The notes under the pieces were generated by a model that saw only the letters and a list, made by a program, of their open reading frames with translations, ran no database searches and was not told the DNA's origin. A stretch of 19,463 nucleotides of DNA, taken from assembly GCA_019137115.1 (NCBI GenBank), contig JAGVSV010000064.1, positions 1 through 19,463 of the forward strand, read 5' to 3'. Origin of the DNA: Bacillota bacterium (lineage in GTDB: Bacteria > Bacillota > Clostridia > Christensenellales > Aristaeellaceae). Positions 6,573 through 14,083 of this stretch are shown one piece after another. Every line of letters begins with the position of its first letter. The stretch's first letter is position 1. Position numbers and translations under genes: made by a program.

Positions 6573-8219
6573 ATGAAACACACCCGTACCGCACGCGCGC
6601 TCGTCTGCCTGCTGGCGCTGGCGATGCTGCTGTCCCTGTCGGCCAACGCGCTGGCCACCGAGGACGGCCCGCTGACCCCGTACGCCGAGCCCGTCACCAT
6701 CACCTGGGCGGTGCAGGCATCCGCCGTGCAGCAGTTCATTGACGGGGACACGTATGACGACAACGTCTGGTCCCGGCTGATCAAGGACAAGCTGAACATC
6801 GACGTCGAGGTCGCCTTCTCGGCCGACACTTCGACCGACGCCTACAACAACAAGATGAACATCCTGCTGGCTTCCGGCGAGTTCCCGGACATCATCCGCT
6901 TCAGCAACCGCACGTTCTTCAAGCAGGCGATTGATGCCGGATACATCCAGCCGCTGGATGAGGTGTTCGAAAAGTACGCCACCGACGCGGTCAAGCAGTA
7001 CCGCATCGACTACGCCGACGCCTTTGAGGGCGCCACGGTGGACGGCAAGCTGTACGCCTTCCCCTACATGAACGACAACTTCCACCAGGCGCCGTTTCTG
7101 TGGATCCGCCAGGACTGGCTGGACAACCTGAACGCCGTTGCCCCCACCACGGTGGAGGAAATGGTGGAGCTAGCGCGCCGCTTCACCTTTGAGGACCCCG
7201 ACCAGAACGGCGAGAACGACACCTATGGCTTCGGCCTGGCCGGGGCGGTGGTGCAGTCCAACTACGGCACGCTGCTGGGGCTGGCGGGCGCGTACGGCGT
7301 GCCCGGCTACGGCAACAGCGGCGTGTTCTTCAGGGGCGAGGACGGCAAGATCACGTTTGCCTACCTGCAGCCCGGCATGAAGGAAGCGCTGGCGCTGGTG
7401 CGCGACATGTACGCCGAAGGCCTGATTGACCCCGAGTTCACCGCCGAGGACGTGGCCAGCATGGAAAGCGACGTGGCCACCGGTCGCATCGGCATGATGT
7501 ACCACATGAACTGGGGCACCTGGCACCCGTTCAACTACTCCTACCAGCAGACCGGCGTGATCACCAAGCCCTACCCGATCCCGACCAAGGAAGGATATGA
7601 GCCCAAACTGGGCATCAACTCCAACCAGGTGGGCGACCTGTTCATGATCAGCTCGGCGTGCAAGAACCCCGAAGCCGCCATCAAGATTCTCAACCTGTAC
7701 GAGCAGGTGGCCATCAGCTCCCCCAACCCGGAGGACTTCAAGACCTACTGGGCCAACGAGCAGTACCGCCTGTGCCCGATGTACATCGGCATCCCCACGG
7801 AAAACTTCGCGCCCATCCTGCACAAGGCGCTGGCGGCCGGCTCCTCCGAGGGGCTGACCGGCACCGTGCTGGAATACTACAACTACGTGGTGGGCTTTGA
7901 GGATGGCACCCTGGCCAAGGACACCAACGCCTACGGCACCTGGGGCCAGATGTACATTGACGGCTACGGCGGCTCGATGAAGATCGCGCTGGACTACAAG
8001 GACAAGGGCTGGCTGTACACCAACATCATGGCCAACGAAATGCCCGAAATCTGGGTGCAGAACTCGTCCGTGCTGGGCGACCTGGTGGACACCGCGTTTG
8101 TGGACATCATCACGGGCGTGAAACCCATCGAATCGTTTGACACGTTTGTCGAGGAATGGCTGGCCGCCGGCGGTCAGCAGACGCTGGATGAAATGGAAGT
8201 GCTGTACCCCGCCCGGTAA
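6573..8219 (+). CDS. Sugar-binding protein of a CUT1 ABC importer (first system)
   Basis: 548 residues; ATG 6573 follows AGGAGG. It has an N-terminal signal peptide (RTARALVCLLALAMLLSLSA) with a likely signal peptidase I site after ANALA and no proper lipobox. It belongs to the family 1 extracellular solute-binding proteins (AlgQ/LipO-like, about 500-550 residues). At D208 the loop DPDQNGENDTYGFG matches the calcium-binding loop of AlgQ-type proteins. It should capture an oligosaccharide outside the membrane and hand it to the two permeases that follow. The gap to the permease holds a 14-bp hairpin, which could raise the level of this protein over its permeases. Substrate unknown. Confidence 0.93.
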   Translation: MKHTRTARALVCLLALAMLLSLSANALATEDGPLTPYAEPVTITWAVQASAVQQFIDGDTYDDNVWSRLIKDKLNIDVEVAFSADTSTDAYNNKMNILLASGEFPDIIRFSNRTFFKQAIDAGYIQPLDEVFEKYATDAVKQYRIDYADAFEGATVDGKLYAFPYMNDNFHQAPFLWIRQDWLDNLNAVAPTTVEEMVELARRFTFEDPDQNGENDTYGFGLAGAVVQSNYGTLLGLAGAYGVPGYGNSGVFFRGEDGKITFAYLQPGMKEALALVRDMYAEGLIDPEFTAEDVASMESDVATGRIGMMYHMNWGTWHPFNYSYQQTGVITKPYPIPTKEGYEPKLGINSNQVGDLFMISSACKNPEAAIKILNLYEQVAISSPNPEDFKTYWANEQYRLCPMYIGIPTENFAPILHKALAAGSSEGLTGTVLEYYNYVVGFEDGTLAKDTNAYGTWGQMYIDGYGGSMKIALDYKDKGWLYTNIMANEMPEIWVQNSSVLGDLVDTAFVDIITGVKPIESFDTFVEEWLAAGGQQTLDEMEVLYPAR

Positions 8220-8233
8220 GGACCGACGAATAA

Positions 8234-8267
8234 CCGGCATGGCCGCCGCTTCTGGCGGCCATGCCGG
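8234..8267 (+). promoter_or_regulatory. Intercistronic stem-loop between binding protein and permease genes
   Basis: A perfect 14-bp stem CCGGCATGGCCGCC/GGCGGCCATGCCGG (8234-8247 with 8254-8267) with loop GCTTCT begins 15 bases after the binding-protein stop. There is no T run. Such hairpins are known to protect the upstream mRNA (as in malE-malF) or to cause partial termination. Confidence 0.75.
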
Positions 8268-8280
8268 CACGGAGCAACGC

Positions 8281-9192
8281 ATGCAACGTAAAGCAGGACG
8301 TCCGCACCGCGGGCGCAACCAGCTGCCGCTGGTGCTGATGCTGATGCCCGCCACCATCCTGGTGCTGATCTACAGCTATGGCTCCATGGTGGGCGTGGTG
8401 ATCGCCTTTCAGAAGTTTAACCCCACCAAGGGGTTTTTCGGCTCGCCGTTTGTGGGGCTGGATAATTTCCGCAACCTGTTTACCATGCCCACCATCGGCT
8501 CGGTCATCTACAACACGGTGTTTATCTCGCTGGGCAAGATGATCGGCGGCATCCTGGTGCCGGTGATTTTCGCGCTGCTGCTCAACGAAATATCCCGCGT
8601 CCGGCTCAAGCGCACGTTCCAGACGCTGGTGTACCTGCCGCACTTTTTGTCCTGGGTCATCCTGGCGGGCATCTTCAAGGACATCCTGTCCCGCACCGGC
8701 ATTGTCAACCTGGGCCTGGCGCGGCTGGGCATGGGCCCGGTGGGGTTCCTGAGCGATCAAAAGCTGTTCCCGGTCACGATGATCATCACCGACATCTGGA
8801 AAGGGTTCGGCTTCGGTTCGGTCATTTACCTGGCGGCGCTGACCGGCATTGACCAGAACCTGTACGAAGCCGCTGAGATCGACGGCGCCGGGCGCATCCA
8901 GCAAACCATCCACATCACGCTGCCCGGCATTGTCAGCACCGTGGTGCTGATGACGGTACTGAGTCTGGCCAACATCTTAAACGGCGGTTTTGACCAGATC
9001 TACAACCTGTACACCCCGGCGGTGTACAAAACCGGCGACATCCTGGACACCTTTGTGTTCCGCCTGGGCATCAACAACGCGCAGTTCGCGCTGTCCACGG
9101 CGGCCGGGCTGTTCAAGTCCGTGGTGTCGCTGGTGTTCATCATCGCGTCGTATTGGCTGGCCCGCAAGGTGGCCAACTACCGCGTGTTTTAG
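8281..9192 (+). CDS. LplB-type CUT1 sugar permease (first system)
   Basis: 303 residues, six predicted membrane helices. ATG 8281 follows GGAG at 6 bases; longer in-frame starts fall inside the preceding gene. The EAA loop that contacts the ATPase reads EAAEIDGAGRIQQTIHITLP (E196 onward), as in binding-protein-dependent permeases. It pairs with the next gene to form the channel. No ATPase gene is in the window, so a shared MsmX/UgpC-type ATPase elsewhere probably drives it. Confidence 0.93.
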   Translation: MQRKAGRPHRGRNQLPLVLMLMPATILVLIYSYGSMVGVVIAFQKFNPTKGFFGSPFVGLDNFRNLFTMPTIGSVIYNTVFISLGKMIGGILVPVIFALLLNEISRVRLKRTFQTLVYLPHFLSWVILAGIFKDILSRTGIVNLGLARLGMGPVGFLSDQKLFPVTMIITDIWKGFGFGSVIYLAALTGIDQNLYEAAEIDGAGRIQQTIHITLPGIVSTVVLMTVLSLANILNGGFDQIYNLYTPAVYKTGDILDTFVFRLGINNAQFALSTAAGLFKSVVSLVFIIASYWLARKVANYRVF

Positions 9193-9202
9193 GCAGGGGC
9201 AT

Positions 9203-10105
9203 ATGAGCAGACACAAAGCATCCCCGTCCCGCAAGCTGTTTCTGGTGGTCAACTTCCTGGTGCTGCTGCTGGTGTCGCTGCTGTGCGTGCTGCCGTTTGT
9301 CAACCTGCTGGCGGTGTCGTTCTCCAACAAAACGGCGGTGGCCGCCAACCAGGTCACCTTCTGGCCCATCGGCGTCACCACGGCGGCGTATGAGTTCATC
9401 CTGGACAATGACCAGTTTTTGCGCGCGCTGTGGATCACCGTGCAGCGCACCGTCATCGGCGTTGCGATCAACATCCTGCTGATCATCTTTACCGCCTATC
9501 CCTTGTCCAAAACCCCGCAGGAGTTCCCGCTGCGCACGGCGTTTTCCTGGTTTTTCGTGGTGACCATCCTGTTTTCGGGCGGCCTGATCCCGACGTACAT
9601 GGTGGTCAAATACACCGGCATCATGAACACGATCTGGGCGCTGGTGCTGCCCGGCGCCGTGCAGGTGTTCAACATGCTGGTGGTGATGAACTTCATGCGC
9701 AGCCTGCCCAAGGAGCTGGAGGAGGCCGCCTACATCGACGGCGCCAGCCACCTGCAAACGCTCTGGCGGGTGATCCTGCCGGTGAGCACGCCCACGCTGG
9801 CCACCGTTACGCTGTTTGCCTTTGTGGGGCACTGGAACAGCTGGTATGACGGCATGATCTATATGAACACGGTGGATCGCTACCCGCTGCAAACCTACCT
9901 GCAAACCATCGTGATCAACCCGGAGGCCTTTTTCCGCAACGCCACCAACGTCAGCCAGGAGTTGGGGCGCTTTATGAACCTGGTCAGCGCGCGCACCACC
10001 AACGCGGCGCAGCTGTTCCTGGCCACCATCCCCATTCTGATGGTGTACCCGTTCCTGCAAAAATACTTCACCACCGGCCTGGTCATGGGCAGCGTCAAGG
10101 GCTGA
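9203..10105 (+). CDS. LplC/YtcP-type CUT1 sugar permease (first system)
   Basis: 300 residues, six predicted membrane helices. ATG 9203 lies 10 bases after the stop of the partner permease, with AGGCAGGGG upstream. The EAA loop reads EEAAYIDGASHLQTLWRVIL (around residue 174), and FSGGLIPTYMVVKYTGIMNT matches the family's conserved mid-region. The C-terminus ends in VMGSVKG, the usual LplC ending. It forms the inner-membrane channel with the gene before it. Confidence 0.94.
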   Translation: MSRHKASPSRKLFLVVNFLVLLLVSLLCVLPFVNLLAVSFSNKTAVAANQVTFWPIGVTTAAYEFILDNDQFLRALWITVQRTVIGVAINILLIIFTAYPLSKTPQEFPLRTAFSWFFVVTILFSGGLIPTYMVVKYTGIMNTIWALVLPGAVQVFNMLVVMNFMRSLPKELEEAAYIDGASHLQTLWRVILPVSTPTLATVTLFAFVGHWNSWYDGMIYMNTVDRYPLQTYLQTIVINPEAFFRNATNVSQELGRFMNLVSARTTNAAQLFLATIPILMVYPFLQKYFTTGLVMGSVKG

Positions 10106-10127
10106 CCCCACCACGAGAGGAGCAAAT

Positions 10128-10619
10128 ATGCAGCCACCGGTCAACAAAAAGGGATTCATCCAGATCAACATCATCGTCAAAGATATTGAAGCTGCGGCCG
10201 CCCACTGGGCCGCGCTGCTGGGCATAGAAACGCCCAAAATCCGGCTCAACCACCTGGAGGGCGGGCCCAACTACAAATACCGGGGCCAGCCTGTCAGCTG
10301 TGACCTCAAGGTGTGCAACATCGAAATGGACGGCTTTGTTATCGAGCTGCACCAGCCCGTGGGCGGCGAAAGCAGCTTCCAGGAGTTTCTGGACAAGCAT
10401 GGCAACGGCGTGCACCACCTGGGCTTTGAGGTGGGCGACCGGCGCGACGAGGTCCTGGGCTTTGAGGTGGGCGACCGGCGCGACGAGGTCATCCGCCAGC
10501 TGAAAGCGCAGGGCTATGACACCGACCGCACGGTGGGCATCTACCCCGGCAGCAGCTGGACGATTGTGGACAGCGAGGAACAGCTGGGCGTCAACCTGAA
10601 CATCAAGCCGGTGCGGTAA
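10128..10619 (+). CDS. VOC-fold (glyoxalase/epimerase-like) protein with a 12-residue tandem duplication
   Basis: 163 residues; ATG 10128 follows GAGGAG. Two beta-alpha-beta-beta-beta halves of the vicinal oxygen chelate fold are visible: FIQINIIVKDIEAAAAHW at the start, VIELHQP near 71-77, and GVHHLGFEV near 95-102. His97 is a probable metal ligand. The usual first ligand His is replaced by Gln/Asn (QIN), and the usual final Glu is not obvious (LGVNLNI), so the metal site may be changed. Residues 98-109 are repeated exactly as 110-121; without the insertion the protein would be 151 residues, close to the 154-residue paralogue at 12464-12928. Its place in a sugar operon suggests an epimerase, isomerase or lyase step, not glyoxal detoxification. 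Confidence 0.85.
   Translation: MQPPVNKKGFIQINIIVKDIEAAAAHWAALLGIETPKIRLNHLEGGPNYKYRGQPVSCDLKVCNIEMDGFVIELHQPVGGESSFQEFLDKHGNGVHHLGFEVGDRRDEVLGFEVGDRRDEVIRQLKAQGYDTDRTVGIYPGSSWTIVDSEEQLGVNLNIKPVR
10419..10490 (+). repeat. Exact 36-bp in-frame tandem duplication
   Basis: Bases 10419-10454 and 10455-10490 are identical and encode LGFEVGDRRDEV twice. The paralogous VOC protein in the window has one copy of this region (HHIAFNVKGMDEKIK), so the extra copy is an insertion. Confidence 0.95.
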
Positions 10620-10645
10620 GCCGGCTCTCGAAAGGGGCGAACAAC

Positions 10646-11479
10646 ATGCGGCTGGGCGGCCTTCTCTTTGGCAAATTTGATCACCCGGAGCAATGGGCGC
10701 AGGCGGCGCAAAGCGCCGGGTACCGGGCGGTGTATTTCCCGGTGGATTACCGGGCCGAGCAATCGGTGATCGACGGCTATGCGCAGGCGGCAAAAGCCGC
10801 CGACCTGGTCATCGCCGAGGTGGGCGTGTGGAACAACACGCTGGAAAAGGATCCCGACAAGCGCGAACAGAACATCCAGCGCGCGATCCGGCAGCTGGAA
10901 CTGGCCGACTATGTGGGCGCCAACTGCTGCGTGAACATCGCGGGCTCCTATTCCGCGCAGTGGGACGGCCCGCACCCGGACAACCTGACCCCAAAGGCTT
11001 TTGACGAAATTGTCACCATCACCCAGCGCATCATCGACGCGGTCAACCCCCGGCACAGCGCCTATTCGCTGGAGCCGATGCCGTTCATCTACCCGGACAC
11101 GGCGGACAGCTACCTCCACCTGATCCACGCCATCGACCGCAAGGGCTTTGCCGCGCACCTGGACCCGGTCAACATCATCTCCAGCCCGCAGAAGTACTAT
11201 GCCTCCGGCGACGTGATCCGGGAGTGGTTTGACAAACTGGGCCCGCACATCCGCAGCTGCCACGCCAAGGATATCACCCTGTCCGGCAAGCTGACCGTGC
11301 ACCTGGACGAATGCCGCCCCGGCACCGGCGGCCTGGATTACCACGCCTACCTGGAGTGCCTGAACAGGCTGGACAAGGACACCCCCCTGATGCTGGAGCA
11401 CATGCACGACCCGGAGGACTACGTCCTGGCCTCCCGCCATATCCGGGCAGTGGGCAAGGAATTGGGGATCGAGTTGTGA
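10646..11479 (+). CDS. Sugar phosphate isomerase/epimerase-like TIM barrel (first)
   Basis: 277 residues; ATG 10646 follows AAAGGGGCG. It belongs to the AP-endonuclease-2/xylose-isomerase-like TIM barrel family. The four expected metal ligands are in place: Glu143 (SLEPMP), Asp173 (HLDPVN), His206 (CHAKD) and Glu251 (MLEHMHD), plus RPGTGGLDY (224-232), the usual loop before the last strands. It should act in the cytosol on a sugar or sugar acid by metal-assisted proton transfer. It is the last gene of the operon; the substrate is unknown. Confidence 0.9.
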   Translation: MRLGGLLFGKFDHPEQWAQAAQSAGYRAVYFPVDYRAEQSVIDGYAQAAKAADLVIAEVGVWNNTLEKDPDKREQNIQRAIRQLELADYVGANCCVNIAGSYSAQWDGPHPDNLTPKAFDEIVTITQRIIDAVNPRHSAYSLEPMPFIYPDTADSYLHLIHAIDRKGFAAHLDPVNIISSPQKYYASGDVIREWFDKLGPHIRSCHAKDITLSGKLTVHLDECRPGTGGLDYHAYLECLNRLDKDTPLMLEHMHDPEDYVLASRHIRAVGKELGIEL

Positions 11480-11540
11480 CTTGACCGCTTTGAACTGGTA
11501 TGGGATGGGGCCGAAACCAGTCCATCCGGCACAAATGCAG

Positions 11541-11582
11541 CAGACAGCCCGGGCGCGAATGAAACACCGCCCGGGCTGTCTG
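11541..11582 (+). terminator. Strong hairpin ending the first sugar operon (possibly bidirectional)
   Basis: A perfect 15-bp stem CAGACAGCCCGGGCG/CGCCCGGGCTGTCTG (11541-11555 with 11568-11582) with a 12-nt loop is followed by TTTGTGCTTGTG. It lies between convergent genes, 25 bases from the end of the minus-strand dehydrogenase, so it may stop both transcripts. The T run is interrupted. Confidence 0.8.
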
Positions 11583-11607
11583 TTTGTGCTTGTGCTCTTG
11601 GGATGGT

Positions 11608-12294
11608 TTACGCCTGCATCGGCACGCCATGGTAGTCGATGTACCAGTGGTCGCGCGACAGCGGCACCTGCCCGGTCATCAGCTTCAGCATGCCTTCGGC
11701 GGTTTCCTCGGGCTGGATCTGCGCGGTGGTGCGCCCCATGTCGGTGTCCATGCGGCCGGGGTGCACGGCGTAGAAATCATGCCCCTTGACCGACGCGTTG
11801 AGGATGCCGCACGCCTTGGTGGCCGCGGCTTTGGACAGCGCATACGCCGGCACCCAGCTGCCACAGCTGGTGATGCCCACGCCCTCCGACGTGACCACAA
11901 AGAACCGCCCGCCCGCCGCCATGTAGGGCAAAAAGCTTTGCACGGTGATCACCGGTCCGACCACGTTGATGTCCAGCGTGGTGCGCAGGTCGGCAATATC
12001 GCTTTCATGCAGCTTCAGCGTGCGGTCGCTGTCCAGTAGCACGCCAGCGTTGTGGCACACCGCGTCGATGGGGCCCAGAAACTCGCCCGCTTTTCGGGCG
12101 GCTTCTTGGGTGGCGGCTTCATCCGTGGCATCGCATGTCAGCACCAGCAACCGCCCGGGGAACTCCCCGGACAGGGCGTCCAGCGGCGGGGACGCCGCGC
12201 GCGTGGTGGCGACTACCTGGTGGCCGTCCTTCAACATCCTTTGGGTTAACGACAAGCCCAGCCCCCGGCTGGCGCCGATGACAACAAACCGCAT
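11608..12294 (-). CDS. Short-chain dehydrogenase/reductase (SDR)
   Basis: 228 residues; ATG 12294 follows GGGAG at 6 bases on the minus strand. A classical SDR: the nucleotide-binding GASRGLG is at residues 7-13, CHNAGVL at 80-86 and INVVGP at 109-114. The active-site YALSK has Tyr151 and Lys155, with Ser136 or a nearby Ser as third member, and HPGRMDTDMG follows at 178-187. It is likely NAD(P)-dependent oxidation or reduction of an alcohol or ketone, here probably a sugar derivative. It lies downstream of the VOC gene in one transcription unit, separated by a remnant of another VOC gene that also carries its ribosome binding site. Confidence 0.92.
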   Translation of the reverse strand: MRFVVIGASRGLGLSLTQRMLKDGHQVVATTRAASPPLDALSGEFPGRLLVLTCDATDEAATQEAARKAGEFLGPIDAVCHNAGVLLDSDRTLKLHESDIADLRTTLDINVVGPVITVQSFLPYMAAGGRFFVVTSEGVGITSCGSWVPAYALSKAAATKACGILNASVKGHDFYAVHPGRMDTDMGRTTAQIQPEETAEGMLKLMTGQVPLSRDHWYIDYHGVPMQA

Positions 12295-12296
12295 GT

Positions 12297-12544
12297 GCTT
12301 CTCCCGTTTCACCCGCCATGCCCGGCGGACATAATCCATCGTTCTCCAGCAACTCCTGCGGGCATTTCATTTCGCCCTGCACGTCCACATAGGCGTAATC
12401 GCCGCTGCCGGAGCCGACTATATATGCTTCTCCTGCTTCGTCCACCGTACCCGGCGGGCCTGATCAATAATTTTCCAACAGCTCCAGCAGGCATTTCATT
12501 TCGCCGTGGGCATCCAGATAGGCGTACTCGCCGCCGCCGGAGCC
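12297..12544. repeat. Imperfect 119-bp direct repeat: VOC gene tail and its echo
   Basis: Bases 12297-12415 and 12426-12544 align without gaps; by eye 94 of 119 match (about 79%). The right copy is the last 27 codons of the VOC gene plus 38 downstream bases; the left copy is non-functional coding sequence leading into the dehydrogenase. Confidence 0.85.
12335..12415 (-). pseudogene. C-terminal remnant of a second VOC gene
   Basis: On the minus strand this stretch encodes GSGSGDYAYVDVQGEMKC followed by PQELLEND, matching the end of the neighbouring VOC protein (GSGGGEYAYLDAHGEMKC, LLELLENY). Most differences are conservative at the protein level, which suggests the copy was once a working gene. 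Its stop codon position reads GGA. Only about 27 codons remain, and the start and body are gone. A GTG at 12445 gives a short open frame with AGGAG nearby, but this is more likely chance than a working gene. Confidence 0.75.
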
Positions 12545-12928
12545 GTACTTGCCGCGCTGCACGCATTTGGCGCCGGCGAAGTCCTCCATGGCTTTGATCT
12601 TCTCATCCATGCCCTTGACGTTGAAGGCGATGTGGTGGATGCCCTCGCCGTGCTGGTCCAGGTGATCCTGCCAGGTGCTCTTGACCCCGTTGGGCTGGAT
12701 GAGTTCGATCGCCACGCCGTTGCCCACATTGAAAAACGCCATCAGGCAGTTGGCATCCGGCGCAGGCTTACCCTCCACCGTGGTGCCAGTCACCTCGTAT
12801 TTGCCGCCGTCCACCGTGTTGGGCACGGGCACGCCAAAAAACTCCGCGAACTTCTTCTTGGTCTTCTCAATGTCCCTGACAATAAACCCCACCTGCGTCA
12901 ATGTGCTGGTGCCGATAACCCCTGCCAT
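12464..12928 (-). CDS. VOC-fold (glyoxalase/epimerase-like) protein
   Basis: 154 residues; ATG 12928 follows GGGAGG at 8 bases on the minus strand; a longer frame to 13006 would run past the promoter -10. Two VOC half-domains: LTQVGFIVRDIEKTKKKF (10-27) to VAIELIQP (72-79), then GIHHIAFNVKGMDEKI (97-111) to EMKCLLELLEN. Likely metal ligands are Glu75, His98 and Glu149, with Gln12 where methylmalonyl-CoA epimerase has His. It is a paralogue of the VOC protein in the first sugar operon. It heads a minus-strand unit with the dehydrogenase and is divergent from the second importer, so it probably works on the same substrate set. Confidence 0.9.
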   Translation of the reverse strand: MAGVIGTSTLTQVGFIVRDIEKTKKKFAEFFGVPVPNTVDGGKYEVTGTTVEGKPAPDANCLMAFFNVGNGVAIELIQPNGVKSTWQDHLDQHGEGIHHIAFNVKGMDEKIKAMEDFAGAKCVQRGKYGSGGGEYAYLDAHGEMKCLLELLENY

Positions 12929-12977
12929 CGCCTGAACCTCCCTGATCCTTGTTTTTATGGTTGTTTCTACCACCGCC

Positions 12978-13006
12978 AGTGTACGGGGACAGGCGCGGGG
13001 CGTCAA
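12978..13006 (-). promoter_or_regulatory. Promoter of the VOC/dehydrogenase unit
   Basis: On the minus strand TTGACG (13001-13006), 17 bases, TACACT (12978-12983). The start codon is about 50 bases downstream of the -10. Its -35 is 16 bases from the -35 of the divergent importer promoter. Confidence 0.7.
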
Positions 13007-13022
13007 GGGTCATGGCCTGGCA

Positions 13023-13051
13023 TTGACATCACCCGTCCCTGGTGATAAGAT
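13023..13051 (+). promoter_or_regulatory. Promoter of the second importer operon, with an inverted repeat in the spacer
   Basis: TTGACA (13023-13028), 17 bases, TAAGAT (13046-13051). The spacer and its edges hold the symmetrical ATCACC-cgtccct-GGTGAT (13028-13046), a possible operator where a repressor would block the polymerase. The start codon is 69 bases downstream. Confidence 0.8.
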
Positions 13052-13120
13052 GAACCGAATCCAATTCACATCATCCAGGTGGCGCGCAGACGGTTTCTAT
13101 GCGCGAACCATGAGGTATGC

Positions 13121-14083
13121 ATGACTTCATTGAACACCACGGTTACGCGTCCCGGGAGGAAAAAGTCGCTGTTTGCGCGCTTTTCGCATGCGGTGTACAA
13201 GTATTGGCCGTACTATATGATGCTGCTGCCGGCGATTGCCTACTTTGTGATCTTCTGCTACGGGCCCATGTATGGCGTGCAGATTGCGTTCAAGGACTTC
13301 AAGATCAAGCGGGGCTTTGGCGGCAGCCCGTGGGCTGACCCGCTGTTCAAATACTTCTATCAGTTTTTTGAGTCCTACTACGCGTGGAACATCGTGCGCA
13401 ACACGCTGGTGCTGAGCATCTATGGCCTGGTGGCCGGGTTCCCGGTGCCGGCGATTCTGGCGCTTTCCATGGACGAAATGCGCCGCCAGCGCACCAAGAA
13501 GGTGGTGCAGACCATCACCTACGCGCCCAACTTCATTTCGACCGTGGTTATCTGCGGCATGATCCTGAGCTTTACCAACCAGACCACCGGGATCATCAAC
13601 AACATGATCGTTGCCCTGGGCGGGGAGCCCGTGGCTTTTATGTACAAGGAAGGGCTGTTCCCGCACATCTATGTATGGACGGGCATCTGGCAAAGCATGG
13701 GCTGGAGCAGCGTGATCTACTTCGCCGCGTTGTCGGGCATTGACCCGCAGCTGCTGGAGGCGTCCACGCTGGACGGCGCCAGCCGGTGGCAGAAGATATT
13801 GCACGTCAAGATTCCGGCCATCCTGCCCATCATCGTGATCCAGCTGATTTTAAGCGCCGGCAGCCTGCTCAACGTGGGGTATGAAAAGGTGTATCTCCTG
13901 CAGAACAGCCTCAACCTCAACACCTCGGAGGTCATCTCCACCTACGTGTACAAGCGCGGCATGGTGGACGCGCAGTACAGCTTTTCCACCGCCGTGGGCC
14001 TGGCACAGTCGCTGGTCAGCTTTGTGATGGTGTTTCTGGTCAACGCCATTGCCGGACGGCTGAGTGAGACATCGCTATGGTGA
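13121..14083 (+). CDS. LplB-type CUT1 sugar permease (second system)
   Basis: 320 residues, six predicted membrane helices. ATG 13121 is preferred because GAGG lies 5 bases upstream and 320 residues is normal for LplB; an in-frame GTG at 13079 lacks a site. YYMMLLPAIAYFVIFCYGPMYGV is the typical first helix, and the EAA loop is LEASTLDGASRWQKILHVKI (Glu213 onward). The stop overlaps the start of the next permease by 7 bases, so the two are translationally coupled. No ATPase gene is nearby. Confidence 0.94.
   Translation: MTSLNTTVTRPGRKKSLFARFSHAVYKYWPYYMMLLPAIAYFVIFCYGPMYGVQIAFKDFKIKRGFGGSPWADPLFKYFYQFFESYYAWNIVRNTLVLSIYGLVAGFPVPAILALSMDEMRRQRTKKVVQTITYAPNFISTVVICGMILSFTNQTTGIINNMIVALGGEPVAFMYKEGLFPHIYVWTGIWQSMGWSSVIYFAALSGIDPQLLEASTLDGASRWQKILHVKIPAILPIIVIQLILSAGSLLNVGYEKVYLLQNSLNLNTSEVISTYVYKRGMVDAQYSFSTAVGLAQSLVSFVMVFLVNAIAGRLSETSLW

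Noticed and set aside
7170..8357. Long open frame (395 codons) on the minus strand opposite the first binding protein
   Set aside because: It is antisense to a clear solute-binding protein gene and has the His/Val/Gly/Arg composition of a shadow frame.
9140..10270. Minus-strand open frame of 376 codons across the second permease
   Set aside because: It spans a gene boundary on the other strand and has shadow-frame composition and no domain.
11494..11527. Small inverted repeats (ACTGGT/ACCAGT and GGATGG/CCATCC) after the first isomerase gene
   Set aside because: The pairings are mutually exclusive, short and without a T run; the 15-bp hairpin just downstream explains the transcript end better.
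12310..12445. Short open frame from GTG 12445 as a real small gene
   Set aside because: It consists of the VOC tail echo read through the lost stop into the dehydrogenase leader; no independent signal supports translation.
13079..13120. GTG 13079 as start of the second LplB-type permease
   Set aside because: It has no ribosome binding site, and the extra 14 residues do not look like a permease N-terminus; ATG 13121 has GAGG upstream.
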